NCBI RefSeq assembly: GCF_022790535.1
Contig: NZ_LOHG01000005.1
Coordinates: 208,255 to 267,946 of the forward strand
Direction: 5' to 3'
Length of the DNA stretch: 59,692 nt
Source: Pseudomonas maioricensis
GTDB taxonomy: Bacteria; Pseudomonadota; Gammaproteobacteria; Pseudomonadales; Pseudomonadaceae
Part shown: positions 49,708-57,799 of the stretch, piece by piece
Layout: the number at the start of each line of letters is the position of its first letter
How positions within the stretch are numbered: position 1 is the stretch's first letter
Position numbers and translations under genes: made by a program
Notes under the pieces: model-generated
Database searches by the model: none
What the model was told of the DNA's origin: nothing
What the model saw: the letters and a program-made list of their open reading frames with translations, nothing else

Positions 49708-50184
49708 TTACATTTTGGCCAGCATCAGCATGCTTGCCTTGGCTTTGTCGGCCGATTTCAGTTGCAGCGCGTTCATCACAGAAGACAGGTCACTGGCCGA
49801 AGTACTGATCTGACGCTGATAAATGGCAGAAACGGTCTGCAGTGCAGCCGCCTTCGCCTGGCGCATATCGGGATTGAGCGACTTGTCGTTGAGGGTCGCC
49901 TGCAACTCGCTGTTCGATTGCGCCAGCCTTTTCTGAGAGTCACGCACAGAATTCAGGATTTTCTGCACCGAGTCTGGCAAGCCACTCTGCTTGATATCAG
50001 TATTGGTCGAGCCGGATAACGCCGCCCTCGCCAGACCGGCCGCAGAAAGACTGACCTCTGCGCTCTGGGAGGTCGGTATGGTGGCGGCACTCTGTGGCGC
50101 GGCCTTTTCAGCGGCGCTTTTCTGTGCAGCCGCATTGGCCGTCAGGAAAGCACGGCTGATGGCGGTAAGAGCGGATGACCACAT
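49708..50184 (-). CDS. Hypothetical protein conserved next to anr
   Basis: The product is 158 residues from the ATG at 50184 (MWSSALTAISRAFLT); an ATG at 50238 would add 18 residues. It is rich in Ala, Ser and Gln with probable long helices (SVQKILNSVRDSQKRLAQSN), no signal peptide and no recognised domain. A gene in this place between hemN and anr is, as I recall, also found in P. aeruginosa. It is convergent with hemN and divergent from anr. No function can be given. Confidence 0.75.
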   Translation of the reverse strand: MWSSALTAISRAFLTANAAAQKSAAEKAAPQSAATIPTSQSAEVSLSAAGLARAALSGSTNTDIKQSGLPDSVQKILNSVRDSQKRLAQSNSELQATLNDKSLNPDMRQAKAAALQTVSAIYQRQISTSASDLSSVMNALQLKSADKAKASMLMLAKM

Positions 50185-50338
50185 GAGCGGGGACCTGTTT
50201 GAGAAGGCGGGTGATGCCAAAACTATCGACCGCTGCATGCAAAGCTTGATAGCCCTGCGGCAGTTCGGCGCTGGCCTGAGTAGTCACTGGTGAGTTACCC
50301 TTATGACTTATGTGTGATTACCACAAGGAAATAAAGTG

Positions 50339-51073
50339 ATGCCCGAGCCAGTCAAAGTACGCGCTCATACCCAGGCCCATTGCAAGGATTGCAGTCTGGC
50401 TCCGCTGTGCTTGCCGCTCTCCTTGAATCTCGAAGACATGGATGCTCTGGACCAGATCGTCAAACGCGGTCGACCGCTGAAAAAGGGCGAGTTCCTGTTC
50501 CGTCAGGGTGACACTTTCGGCTCGGTATACGCGGTACGTTCGGGCGCACTGAAGACCTTCAATATCAGTGACGGTGGCGAAGAGCAACTGACCGGTTTCC
50601 ATTTGCCCAGCGAGCTTGTGGGCATGTCGGGCATGGACGCTGAAGCCTATCCGGTTTCGGCTCAGGCGCTGGAAACCACCTCGGTGTGTGAAATCCCGTT
50701 TGAGCGTCTGGACGAACTCTCCGTGCAGCTGCCACAACTGCGCCGCCAGTTGATGCGCGTCATGAGCCGGGAAATCCGTGACGATCAGCAAATGATGTTG
50801 CTGCTGTCGAAAAAAACCGCAGACGAGCGCATCGCGACGTTTCTGGTCAACCTGTCGGCGCGCTTCCGTGCCCGGGGCTTTTCGGCCAACCAGTTCCGCC
50901 TGAGCATGTCGCGCAACGAGATTGGTAATCACCTGGGCCTCGCGGTGGAGACAGTGTCGCGGGTCTTCACCCGCTTCCAGCAGAACGAACTGATTGCTGC
51001 AGAAGGCAAAGAGATCAGGATCCTTGATCCGATCCAGCTGTGCGCACTGGCGGGTGGCGCTGTCGAAAGCTGA
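50339..51073 (+). CDS. anr: Anaerobic/microaerobic regulator Anr (FNR family)
   Basis: The product is 244 residues from the ATG at 50339 (AAGGA upstream; a GTG directly before it is less likely). The four cysteines for the oxygen-labile [4Fe-4S] cluster are C15, C18, C24 and C117, with the same spacing as in E. coli FNR. The C-terminal helix-turn-helix has [20 protein letters not shown] with the E-x-x-S-R pattern that reads TTGAT half-sites. It should control the boxes before ccoG and hemN in this window. Confidence 0.97.
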   Translation: MPEPVKVRAHTQAHCKDCSLAPLCLPLSLNLEDMDALDQIVKRGRPLKKGEFLFRQGDTFGSVYAVRSGALKTFNISDGGEEQLTGFHLPSELVGMSGMDAEAYPVSAQALETTSVCEIPFERLDELSVQLPQLRRQLMRVMSREIRDDQQMMLLLSKKTADERIATFLVNLSARFRARGFSANQFRLSMSRNEIGNHLGLAVETVSRVFTRFQQNELIAAEGKEIRILDPIQLCALAGGAVES

Positions 51074-51141
51074 GGGTGCGATCCGGAGCTGGCGCCTTTA
51101 GACTAGGCAATCGATTCAAACCTCCAGCCCTGGACCACCTG

Positions 51142-51687
51142 ATGATTTTCGACGAAGCCAGCTTCAAATCCCTGATTCGCCCGGTCGTGGACTTTCCCAA
51201 GCCGGGCGTTATCTTTCGCGACATCACCCCACTGTTCCAATCCCCTAAAGCCACTCGACTGGTGATGGACAGTTTCGTGCAACGTTACATCGAGGCGGAT
51301 TTCAGTCACATCGGTGTGATGGATGCTAGGGGCTTTCTGATCGGTTCGATTGTGGCTTATGAACTCAACAAGCCGCTGATCCTGTTTCGCAAGCAAGGCA
51401 AACTGCCTGCGGACGTGCTGTCAGAGGGTTATCAGACTGAATACGGCGAAGCATTTCTTGAAGTGCACGCCGACAGCTTATGCGACGGAGACTCGGTGGT
51501 GATGTTCGACGACCTGATCGCCACAGGTGGAACGCTGATCGCGGCTGCCAATTTGATCCGCCGTATGGGCGCGAAAATTCACGAAGCAGCGGCCATTATT
51601 GATTTGCCGGAACTCGGCGGCTCAAAGCGCCTGCAAGATCTGCAGATTCCTACGTTTTGCCTGACGAGTTTCGGGCTGACGGAGTAA
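51142..51687 (+). CDS. apt: Adenine phosphoribosyltransferase
   Basis: The product is 181 residues from the ATG at 51142 ([15 protein letters not shown]); the open frame runs 34 codons further upstream without a likely start. Apt salvages adenine to AMP using PRPP. The PRPP-binding motif [14 protein letters not shown] is intact, with the early [11 protein letters not shown] and DARGFLIGS segments. It lies 68 bp after anr in the same direction. Confidence 0.95.
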   Translation: MIFDEASFKSLIRPVVDFPKPGVIFRDITPLFQSPKATRLVMDSFVQRYIEADFSHIGVMDARGFLIGSIVAYELNKPLILFRKQGKLPADVLSEGYQTEYGEAFLEVHADSLCDGDSVVMFDDLIATGGTLIAAANLIRRMGAKIHEAAAIIDLPELGGSKRLQDLQIPTFCLTSFGLTE

Positions 51688-51740
51688 TTCGCTGCTCGAC
51701 CTAATGCATTACCCAACTTTTGAAGGGTGATGCAGGATCC

Positions 51741-51780
51741 CTGTGGGGGCGAATTCATTCGCGAATGAATTCGCTCCCAC
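51741..51780. repeat. Compact palindrome with two EcoRI-type sites
   Basis: GGGGCGAATTCATTC runs into its mirror GAATGAATTCGCTCCC with almost no loop, so it is one continuous palindrome of about 38 bp with REP-like GTGGG/CCCAC ends. It lies after apt. Confidence 0.8.
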
Positions 51781-51814
51781 TGAACAACATACAAATTAGA
51801 TTAAAATGCATTTT

Positions 51815-51889
51815 CTGTAGGAGCTGCCGAAGGCTGCGATGCATTTATCCTGACAGACCGCGATCGCAGCCTTCGGCAGCTCCTACAGG
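51815..51889. repeat. REPIN, GGAGCTGCCG family
   Basis: Arms CTGTAGGAGCTGCCGAAGGC and its complement enclose a short loop. The inner tail GCGGTCTGTCAGGA resembles the tails of the elements at 44606 and 47401, suggesting one family. Confidence 0.88.
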
Positions 51890-51936
51890 TCCTGTGCTTG
51901 CCACGAGACAGCGCGGCCTGATTAAGCGTCAGGCAT

Positions 51937-52539
51937 TTACAACGCGATCGGTTTGCGCCCTGCAAACGAGTGCGCCAACGTGCCGCCGTCCACCAGCTCC
52001 AACTCGCCACCCAGCGGTACACCGTGGGCGATGCGTGAAGTGATCAGGCCTTTGTTGGTCAGCAGTTGCGCGATGTAGTGCGCGGTGGCTTCGCCTTCGA
52101 CAGTCGGATTGGTGGCCAGAATGACTTCAGTAAAAGTCCCCTGTTCGTTGATACGTGCCAGCAGTTGCGGAATGCCGATGGCCTCCGGACCAAGCCCGTC
52201 CAGCGGCGACAAGTGCCCCTTGAGTACGAAGTAGCGACCACGATAACCAGTCTGTTCTACCGCGTAGACATCCATCGGCCCCTCCACCACGCACAGCAGG
52301 GTGTCATCCCGACGGGTGTCCGAACACTGCGGACACAGATCGTCTTCGGTCAGGGTTCGGCACTGCCGACAATGCCCTACCCCTTCCATCGCCTGGCTTA
52401 ATGCCAACGCCAGCCGCGAACCGCCACTGCGATCACGCTCAAGCAGTTGCAGCGCCATGCGTTGCGCGGTTTTTTGACCGACCCCTGGCAGGGTGCGCAG
52501 GGCATCGATCAGTTGGCGAATCAGTGGGCTGAAGCTCAT
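51937..52539 (-). CDS. recR: Recombination mediator protein RecR
   Basis: The product is 200 residues, the normal size. RecR acts with RecF and RecO in loading RecA at single-strand gaps. Features in order: helix-hairpin-helix ([19 protein letters not shown]), the C4 zinc motif ([16 protein letters not shown]), and the Toprim domain ([17 protein letters not shown], then [14 protein letters not shown]). No strong ribosome-binding site precedes the ATG. In P. aeruginosa, as I recall, recR neighbours ybaB-dnaX; here an oxidoreductase gene and a repeat array separate them. Confidence 0.97.
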   Translation of the reverse strand: MSFSPLIRQLIDALRTLPGVGQKTAQRMALQLLERDRSGGSRLALALSQAMEGVGHCRQCRTLTEDDLCPQCSDTRRDDTLLCVVEGPMDVYAVEQTGYRGRYFVLKGHLSPLDGLGPEAIGIPQLLARINEQGTFTEVILATNPTVEGEATAHYIAQLLTNKGLITSRIAHGVPLGGELELVDGGTLAHSFAGRKPIAL

Positions 52540-52613
52540 GGAGAAAGGTCCGACAAAAACACAAGACGCGGTTTATACCCGCGCCCTGCCAGCAGCGTCA
52601 ATCAAGGGTTACG

Positions 52614-53648
52614 TCATGCGTCCGAGACGTGAACCACCAATTTGCCAAAGTTGCGTCCTTCCAGCAGGCCAATAAAGGCTTCTGGCGCTTGCTCAAGGCC
52701 CTGCACCACGTCTTCACGGAATTTGATCTTGCCTTCGGTGACCAGTGGCGTCATCTCGCGGAAGAACTCTTCGTGACGATGGCCGTATTCCTCGAACACG
52801 ATAAAACCCTGCATACGGGCGCGCTTGGTCAGTATCGTGCGCAACAGCAGTGGCAAGTCGTTCGGACCTTCAGGCACGCCCTGGGCGTTGTACTGAGCAA
52901 TCACGCCACACACTGGAATCCGCGCCTTGGGATTGAGTAGCGGCAACACAGCATCGAAGACTTTGCCGCCAACCAGTTCGAAGTAGATGTCGATGCCTTT
53001 GCCGCAAGCCTGTTTCAATTCTTCGGCGAAATTGTCACCCTTGTGGTCGATACAGGCGTCGAAGCCCAGCTCATCAACCACATAACGGCACTTGTCCGCA
53101 CCACCTGCTACGCCGACAACTCGCAAGCCGTTCAATTTGGCGACCTGCCCTACCACTGAGCCCACCGCACCCGACGCCGCCGCGACCACCAGCGTTTCGC
53201 CTTCCTGCGGTTTGCCGATGTCCATCAGGCCCATGTAGGCCGTCATACCCGGCATACCTAGCACGCCGACAGCCATGGAGTCGCTTGGCAAGTCTTTCGG
53301 GATGAGCTGCAGCGCCGCTCCATCATTGATGCTGTGAGTCTGCCAGCCCGTCTGGCCAACCACGCGGTCACCGACCTTGTACTTTGGGTTACGCGACTGC
53401 TCAACGATGCTGACAGCACCGCCTTCCATCACGTCGTCTATCTCGACCGGATCGGCATAGGACGGTGCGTCACTCATACGCCCGCGCATATAGGGGTCCA
53501 GAGACAGGTAAAGAGTGCGCAACTGCACTTGCCCTTCCTGCAGGTCCGGCAGTGCTTCACGCTCCAGACGGAAGTTTTCCGGGGTCGGCGCACCGGTCGG
53601 ACGGGAGGCCAGGACAATTCGCTGGTTAAGAATCAATTCTTGGGTCAT
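52614..53648 (-). CDS. NADPH-dependent enone/quinone oxidoreductase (CurA-like, MDR superfamily)
   Basis: The product is 344 residues from the ATG at 53648, which follows AAGGAG; an upstream in-frame extension is repeat DNA. It is a zinc-free medium-chain reductase related to curcumin reductase CurA and leukotriene B4 dehydrogenases. Signatures: SLDPYMRGRMSDAPSYADPV, the nucleotide-binding loop AAASGAVGSVVGQVAK, and YFELVGGKVFDAVL. It probably reduces the double bond of enals or enones; the natural substrate is unknown. Confidence 0.92.
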   Translation of the reverse strand: MTQELILNQRIVLASRPTGAPTPENFRLEREALPDLQEGQVQLRTLYLSLDPYMRGRMSDAPSYADPVEIDDVMEGGAVSIVEQSRNPKYKVGDRVVGQTGWQTHSINDGAALQLIPKDLPSDSMAVGVLGMPGMTAYMGLMDIGKPQEGETLVVAAASGAVGSVVGQVAKLNGLRVVGVAGGADKCRYVVDELGFDACIDHKGDNFAEELKQACGKGIDIYFELVGGKVFDAVLPLLNPKARIPVCGVIAQYNAQGVPEGPNDLPLLLRTILTKRARMQGFIVFEEYGHRHEEFFREMTPLVTEGKIKFREDVVQGLEQAPEAFIGLLEGRNFGKLVVHVSDA

Positions 53649-54220
53649 CAAAGCGGCTCCTTGGAAATGAATTCTATGGGGTATGCAGAAGCAGACCTTC
53701 TGAAGCCAGTGACGTTCGGTTGGATGCTGATGAGCATTATCTGTGGGAGCTGAGCTTGCTCGCGAAGAAATCAATCAGATTCATCTGCACGACCGCAGCG
53801 CCTGCATCGCGGGCAAGCACCGCTCCCACAAAAGATCGTCTCCTGTGGGAGCGAGGCTCGCCCGCGATGAAAGCAATCGGGCTCATCTGCACGACCGCGG
53901 CGCCTGCATCGCGGGCAAGCCCGGCTCCCACAAAAGATCGTCTCCTGTTGGAGCGAGGCTCGCCCGCGAGGAAAGCAATCGGGCTCATCTGCACGACCGC
54001 AGCGCCTGCATCGCGGGCAAACCCTGCTCCCACAGGTGAAACGCGCTTTATCTGTGGGAGCGGTGCTTGCCCGCGATAAGGCTGGACGCGATTGACCTGA
54101 TATCTGCGGTGCTTTTATCGCGGGCAAGCACCGCTCCCACAGGCTCTGGACGACCCGAACTTTTTTGCACAAACAAAAATGCCAGGCACAAGGCCTGGCA
54201 TTTTGGGGTACAACCTGCAA
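53649..54220. repeat. Tandem REPIN array
   Basis: This 572-bp gap between the oxidoreductase start and the ybaB end holds three REPIN units from 53741 to 54037. The second and third repeat almost exactly at a period of 102 bp (the AAAAGATCGTCTCCTGT junction recurs at 53830 and 53932). A separate REPIN of another subtype lies at about 54053-54143. The lack of stops in both strands here is a by-product of the repeats, not coding. Confidence 0.9.
54176..54204 (-). terminator. Terminator of the dnaX-ybaB operon
   Basis: On the minus strand AAAATGCCAGGC pairs with GCCTGGCATTTT and is followed by a T-rich run, 17 bp beyond the ybaB stop. Confidence 0.92.
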
Positions 54221-54547
54221 TCAGAATGGCAGCTTCATGCCTGGAGGCAATTGCATGCCTGCTGTCATGCTGGAGGTCTTTTCCTGGCTGGCCTGTTCAA
54301 TCTTGCGTACTGCGTCGTTGACGGCAGCAGCGATCAGGTCTTCCAGCACTTCCTTGTCTTCCTGCATCAGGCTGTCATCCAGATTGATGCGCTTGACGTC
54401 ATGGCGACCGGTCATCACTACGCTGACCAGGCCTGCGCCCGATTGGCCGGTGACTTCGGCATTGGCCAGTTCTTCCTGCATCTTGGCCATTTTTTCCTGC
54501 ATTTGCTGCGCCTGCTTCATCAGGCCAGCCATGCCACCTTTCATCAT
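54221..54547 (-). CDS. ybaB: Nucleoid-associated protein, YbaB/EbfC family
   Basis: The product is 108 residues with GAGGAG 8 bp before the ATG. The family signature is clear: an N-terminal Met/Gln/Lys-rich coiled helix ([18 protein letters not shown]) and a central sheet with [20 protein letters not shown]. The dimer binds DNA and influences gene expression. It follows dnaX by 65 bp in the usual dnaX-ybaB operon. Confidence 0.96.
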   Translation of the reverse strand: MMKGGMAGLMKQAQQMQEKMAKMQEELANAEVTGQSGAGLVSVVMTGRHDVKRINLDDSLMQEDKEVLEDLIAAAVNDAVRKIEQASQEKTSSMTAGMQLPPGMKLPF

Positions 54548-54612
54548 GGGATATCTCCTCGAAAGTTGATTATGTTAGCGGGTGGGGAAACCAGTCGGCA
54601 TCCCACCGTCAG

Positions 54613-56772
54613 TTAATGAGTCTGAGCAACCGGGGCATCCACGGGCTTAATCGTATCCTCCCGGATCACTGCGCCAAACTGTTCAAGCATCTGCTGGATG
54701 AACGGATCAGCATGGATCGACGCTTCCGCCTGCCGCTGACGCTCGACACGCAACCGCGAAGCCGCCTGGGCCGGGGTTTCCTGTTCGGGTTTGATCAACT
54801 CGATCTTGAGGTTGATCGTGCGCCCGGCAAATTGATTGAGGCCATCGTTAATACGGCGCAACTGGGTCGCGTTGAACAAGGCACTGTGCCCTGGATCCAG
54901 ATGCAGCAACCAGTTATCGCCGTCCATCGAGACCAGTGTGCAGTTGGATGCGATGCTGCTGGTCATGCCGGAAATCGGTAACTTGTTAAACATGTCCAGC
55001 CATTCAGCTGCCAGGCCCGTCGCCGGTTTTGACGCCGGGGCCGGTTCAGCTTCGACCTCTTCGGTCACGGTTTCGTGCGCGAGTTCATCCAGATAACTGT
55101 AGGACGCCGGATCGATATCCACATCCGGCTCGACATAATCGTCGTCCGGTGGCGGTTCGTCGTCACGGTCCATCGGCGCAGGAACGTAAGCATCGGGAAT
55201 GGCTTCAAGCATTGCGGGAGTCACGGCCTGCTCGGCGAAGGCCTCAGGCTGTGGAGCTTCAACCTCCGGCGCATCCGGCACCGGACTGGCTGGCGCAGGA
55301 CTTGGCATCGGCGTGAGTTCAGGCTGCTCGGCGACGGTGTCGAGTACCGGCTCGGCAACCAGTTCCTGAGCAGGCGTAGCAACCGGCTCGGGTTCAGGTT
55401 GTTCTTCATCTACCGGCGGCAACGCCTTGGGCTCGTTCCATGGCAAGTCGACTTCTGCAACTGGCTCAGGTTCTGGCGCAGCTGCAACGGGAGTCGGCGC
55501 GGGGGTTTGCACGACCGGCTCGATAATCGGAGCAGCAACTGGCTCAGCAACAACCGGAGCGGGAGCCTGCACAGGAGCAACTGCTACCGGCGCGACAGCG
55601 GTCGCACCGGCCACTGGTTGTGCGGAATCAACTGTGGCCGGGTTGATTCCCACTGTCTTTAGTGGCTGCCTCGGGGCATCGCTGCTGTCTGCGGGGCGAA
55701 ACGCCAACATCCGCAGCAGGACCATTTCGAAGCCGCCACGAGGATCTGGCGCCAACGGCAGATCGCGCCGGCCGATCAAACCCATCTGGTAGTAAAACTG
55801 TACGTCTTCGGCAGGCAATGCCTGCGCCAGAGCAAGCACACGATCACGGTCGCCATGGCCGTTGTCGACACCCTCAGGCAATGCCTGGGCAATCGCCACG
55901 CGATGCAATACGTTGAGAATCTCCGACAACACGCCGTTCCAGTCAGGGCCCTGCTCGGCCAGGTGGCGGACGGCTTCCAGCAGACTGCGGGCATCACCGT
56001 CGATCAAAGCGGTCAGTACATCGAACACCTGGCCGTGATCCAGCGTACCGAGCATGGCCCGCACATCGGCGGCCATTACCTTGCCTTCGCCAAAGGCGAT
56101 GGCCTGATCGGTAAGGCTCATGGCATCGCGCATCGAGCCGTCGGCGGCACGCCCCAGCAACCACAGTGCATCGTCTTCGAACGGGACGTTTTCGACGCCC
56201 AGCACATGGGTCAAATGCTCGACCACGCGCTCCGGCGTCATATTTTTCAGTGAGAACTGCAGACAGCGCGACAGTATCGTCGCTGGCAGCTTTTGCGGGT
56301 CAGTCGTCGCGAGGATGAATTTGACGTACGGCGGCGGCTCCTCAAGGGTCTTGAGCAACGCGTTGAACGAGTGGCTGGAGAGCATGTGCACTTCGTCGAT
56401 CAGGTAGACCTTGAAGCGTCCGCGGCTCGGCGCGTATTGCACGTTATCCAGCAGCTCGCGGGTGTCCTCGACCTTGGTGCGGCTCGCGGCGTCGATTTCG
56501 ATCAGGTCGACAAAACGACCTTCATCGATCTCCCGGCACACCGAGCAGGTGCCGCAAGGCGTCGACGTAATGCCGGTTTCACAGTTGAGGCACTTGGCGA
56601 TAATCCGCGCAATCGTGGTTTTACCTACGCCCCGGGTGCCGGTGAATAAATAGGCGTGGTGCAGCCGCTGGCTGTCCAGCGCATTGATCAGGGCCTTCAG
56701 CACATGGGTCTGGCCGACCATTTCGCGGAACGAGCGCGGACGCCATTTACGTGCAAGAACCTGATAACTCAT
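54613..56772 (-). CDS. dnaX: DNA polymerase III subunits tau/gamma
   Basis: The product is 719 residues from the ATG at 56772 (MSYQVLARKWRP); an upstream ATG five codons earlier is possible. The clamp-loader AAA+ part (1-365) has Walker A GTRGVGKTT, the zinc module CLNCETGITSTPCGTCSVC, DEVHMLS and the SRC sensor. A long Pro/Ala/Glu/Val-rich linker (about 380-590) leads to the C-terminal tau domain that binds DnaB and the polymerase. I did not see an E. coli-type A-AAA-AAG slippage site. Confidence 0.96.
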   Translation of the reverse strand: MSYQVLARKWRPRSFREMVGQTHVLKALINALDSQRLHHAYLFTGTRGVGKTTIARIIAKCLNCETGITSTPCGTCSVCREIDEGRFVDLIEIDAASRTKVEDTRELLDNVQYAPSRGRFKVYLIDEVHMLSSHSFNALLKTLEEPPPYVKFILATTDPQKLPATILSRCLQFSLKNMTPERVVEHLTHVLGVENVPFEDDALWLLGRAADGSMRDAMSLTDQAIAFGEGKVMAADVRAMLGTLDHGQVFDVLTALIDGDARSLLEAVRHLAEQGPDWNGVLSEILNVLHRVAIAQALPEGVDNGHGDRDRVLALAQALPAEDVQFYYQMGLIGRRDLPLAPDPRGGFEMVLLRMLAFRPADSSDAPRQPLKTVGINPATVDSAQPVAGATAVAPVAVAPVQAPAPVVAEPVAAPIIEPVVQTPAPTPVAAAPEPEPVAEVDLPWNEPKALPPVDEEQPEPEPVATPAQELVAEPVLDTVAEQPELTPMPSPAPASPVPDAPEVEAPQPEAFAEQAVTPAMLEAIPDAYVPAPMDRDDEPPPDDDYVEPDVDIDPASYSYLDELAHETVTEEVEAEPAPASKPATGLAAEWLDMFNKLPISGMTSSIASNCTLVSMDGDNWLLHLDPGHSALFNATQLRRINDGLNQFAGRTINLKIELIKPEQETPAQAASRLRVERQRQAEASIHADPFIQQMLEQFGAVIREDTIKPVDAPVAQTH

Positions 56773-56943
56773 GGAAAACCGTCGCAACTGGGAAGCGGAA
56801 GACCGCTAATGCTAGCGGAGCAGGGGCAAAATTGCATCTGGTGTCCTCGTCTAATCTGACTAAGCTGTGCAAATGGACGTAAGGCCACGCAGTAGTCGGG
56901 TCTTTAAGAGCCTCATTCGCGGCTCGCACTTGAGGGACCTCCC

Positions 56944-57693
56944 ATGCGTAGAAGTCGGCTTATACCGAGCGTACTGTTGCTATTTACCCTGAACGCCGGA
57001 GCTGCCGAGCCCCCACTGCGATTTTCCGTGGCTGAAAGCTGGTCGATGCCACTGGTTCAACTGGAGGACTATCAACCCACAGCCGGGATACTGTTCGACA
57101 TCATGCAAAGCCTGGCCAGCCAGGTGGGTCGCGAAGCCGAGTATCACGTGCTGCCGCGCCTGCGCGTGCAGGCAGCACTGGAGCGCGGCGAAGTCGACAT
57201 CCGTTGCTACGCGGCGCAAGCCTGGGTGCCCCACCTGTCAGGCGACTACTTCTGGAGCCTGCCGATCCTGTATCAACGTGACCTGCTGATCGCCTCCGCC
57301 GAGACCGCCGCAGGGCCTTACCCGGGCCAGTTCGACAACGAAACCATTGGCACCGTGCTGGGCTACAACTATCCGGACCTGCAGTACCTATTCGACAATC
57401 ACCAACTGGTACGTGAGGATGCCCGCAATCAGGAGCAGACCCTCAGAAAGCTGGCCGCGGGACGCTATAACTACGCGGTGTCGAGCCAACTGGTATTGGA
57501 TTGGCTCAATCGCGACCTGCCTGCCAGCAAACAGTTGAAAGCCATCTCGTTAATCAGCGAGCAGCCCGCCGGTTGCATCGTGCGCAATGACCCTGATCTG
57601 CCGACGCAAAAAATCCTGCGCACACTGGTACGCATGAGAGTCTCCGGTGAAATCCAGCGGATTATCGATCGCTACACAGCCCCGCGTATCTGA
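56944..57693 (+). CDS. Periplasmic solute-binding protein, family 3
   Basis: The product is 249 residues with a Sec signal (RRSRLIPSVLLLFTLNAGAAE) cleaved near residue 21. The mature part is a two-lobe family-3 binding protein, with PTAGILFDIMQSLASQVG, the RLRVQAALERGEVDI segment and GTVLGYNYPDL. No transporter permease or ATPase gene lies nearby, so it may feed a distant importer or act as a sensor. GAGG precedes the ATG. Ligand unknown. Confidence 0.85.
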   Translation: MRRSRLIPSVLLLFTLNAGAAEPPLRFSVAESWSMPLVQLEDYQPTAGILFDIMQSLASQVGREAEYHVLPRLRVQAALERGEVDIRCYAAQAWVPHLSGDYFWSLPILYQRDLLIASAETAAGPYPGQFDNETIGTVLGYNYPDLQYLFDNHQLVREDARNQEQTLRKLAAGRYNYAVSSQLVLDWLNRDLPASKQLKAISLISEQPAGCIVRNDPDLPTQKILRTLVRMRVSGEIQRIIDRYTAPRI

Positions 57694-57799
57694 ACCCTGC
57701 GAGAAGCCTGCAACAGGCCTGCTGTAGTAATACCGTCACATAGCGTCGATACGCTCGCCTGAAATATTTAGCAACACTTAGCCCAGGCAGGTAGTTCAC

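Noticed and set aside
53737..54039. Open frames of about 98 codons on both strands across the REPIN array
   Set aside because: They arise from tandem repeats free of stop codons; the translated sequence is the repeat itself.
53741..54143. Possible CRISPR array because of the regular repeat period
   Set aside because: Units are about 102 bp inverted-repeat REPINs with conserved spacers, not short direct repeats with unique spacers, and no cas gene is present.
56773..56943. Possible 4.5S (SRP) RNA gene next to dnaX
   Set aside because: The conserved SRP loop sequence (GGTCAGGTCCGGAAGGAAGC-like) is not present in the gap or elsewhere nearby.
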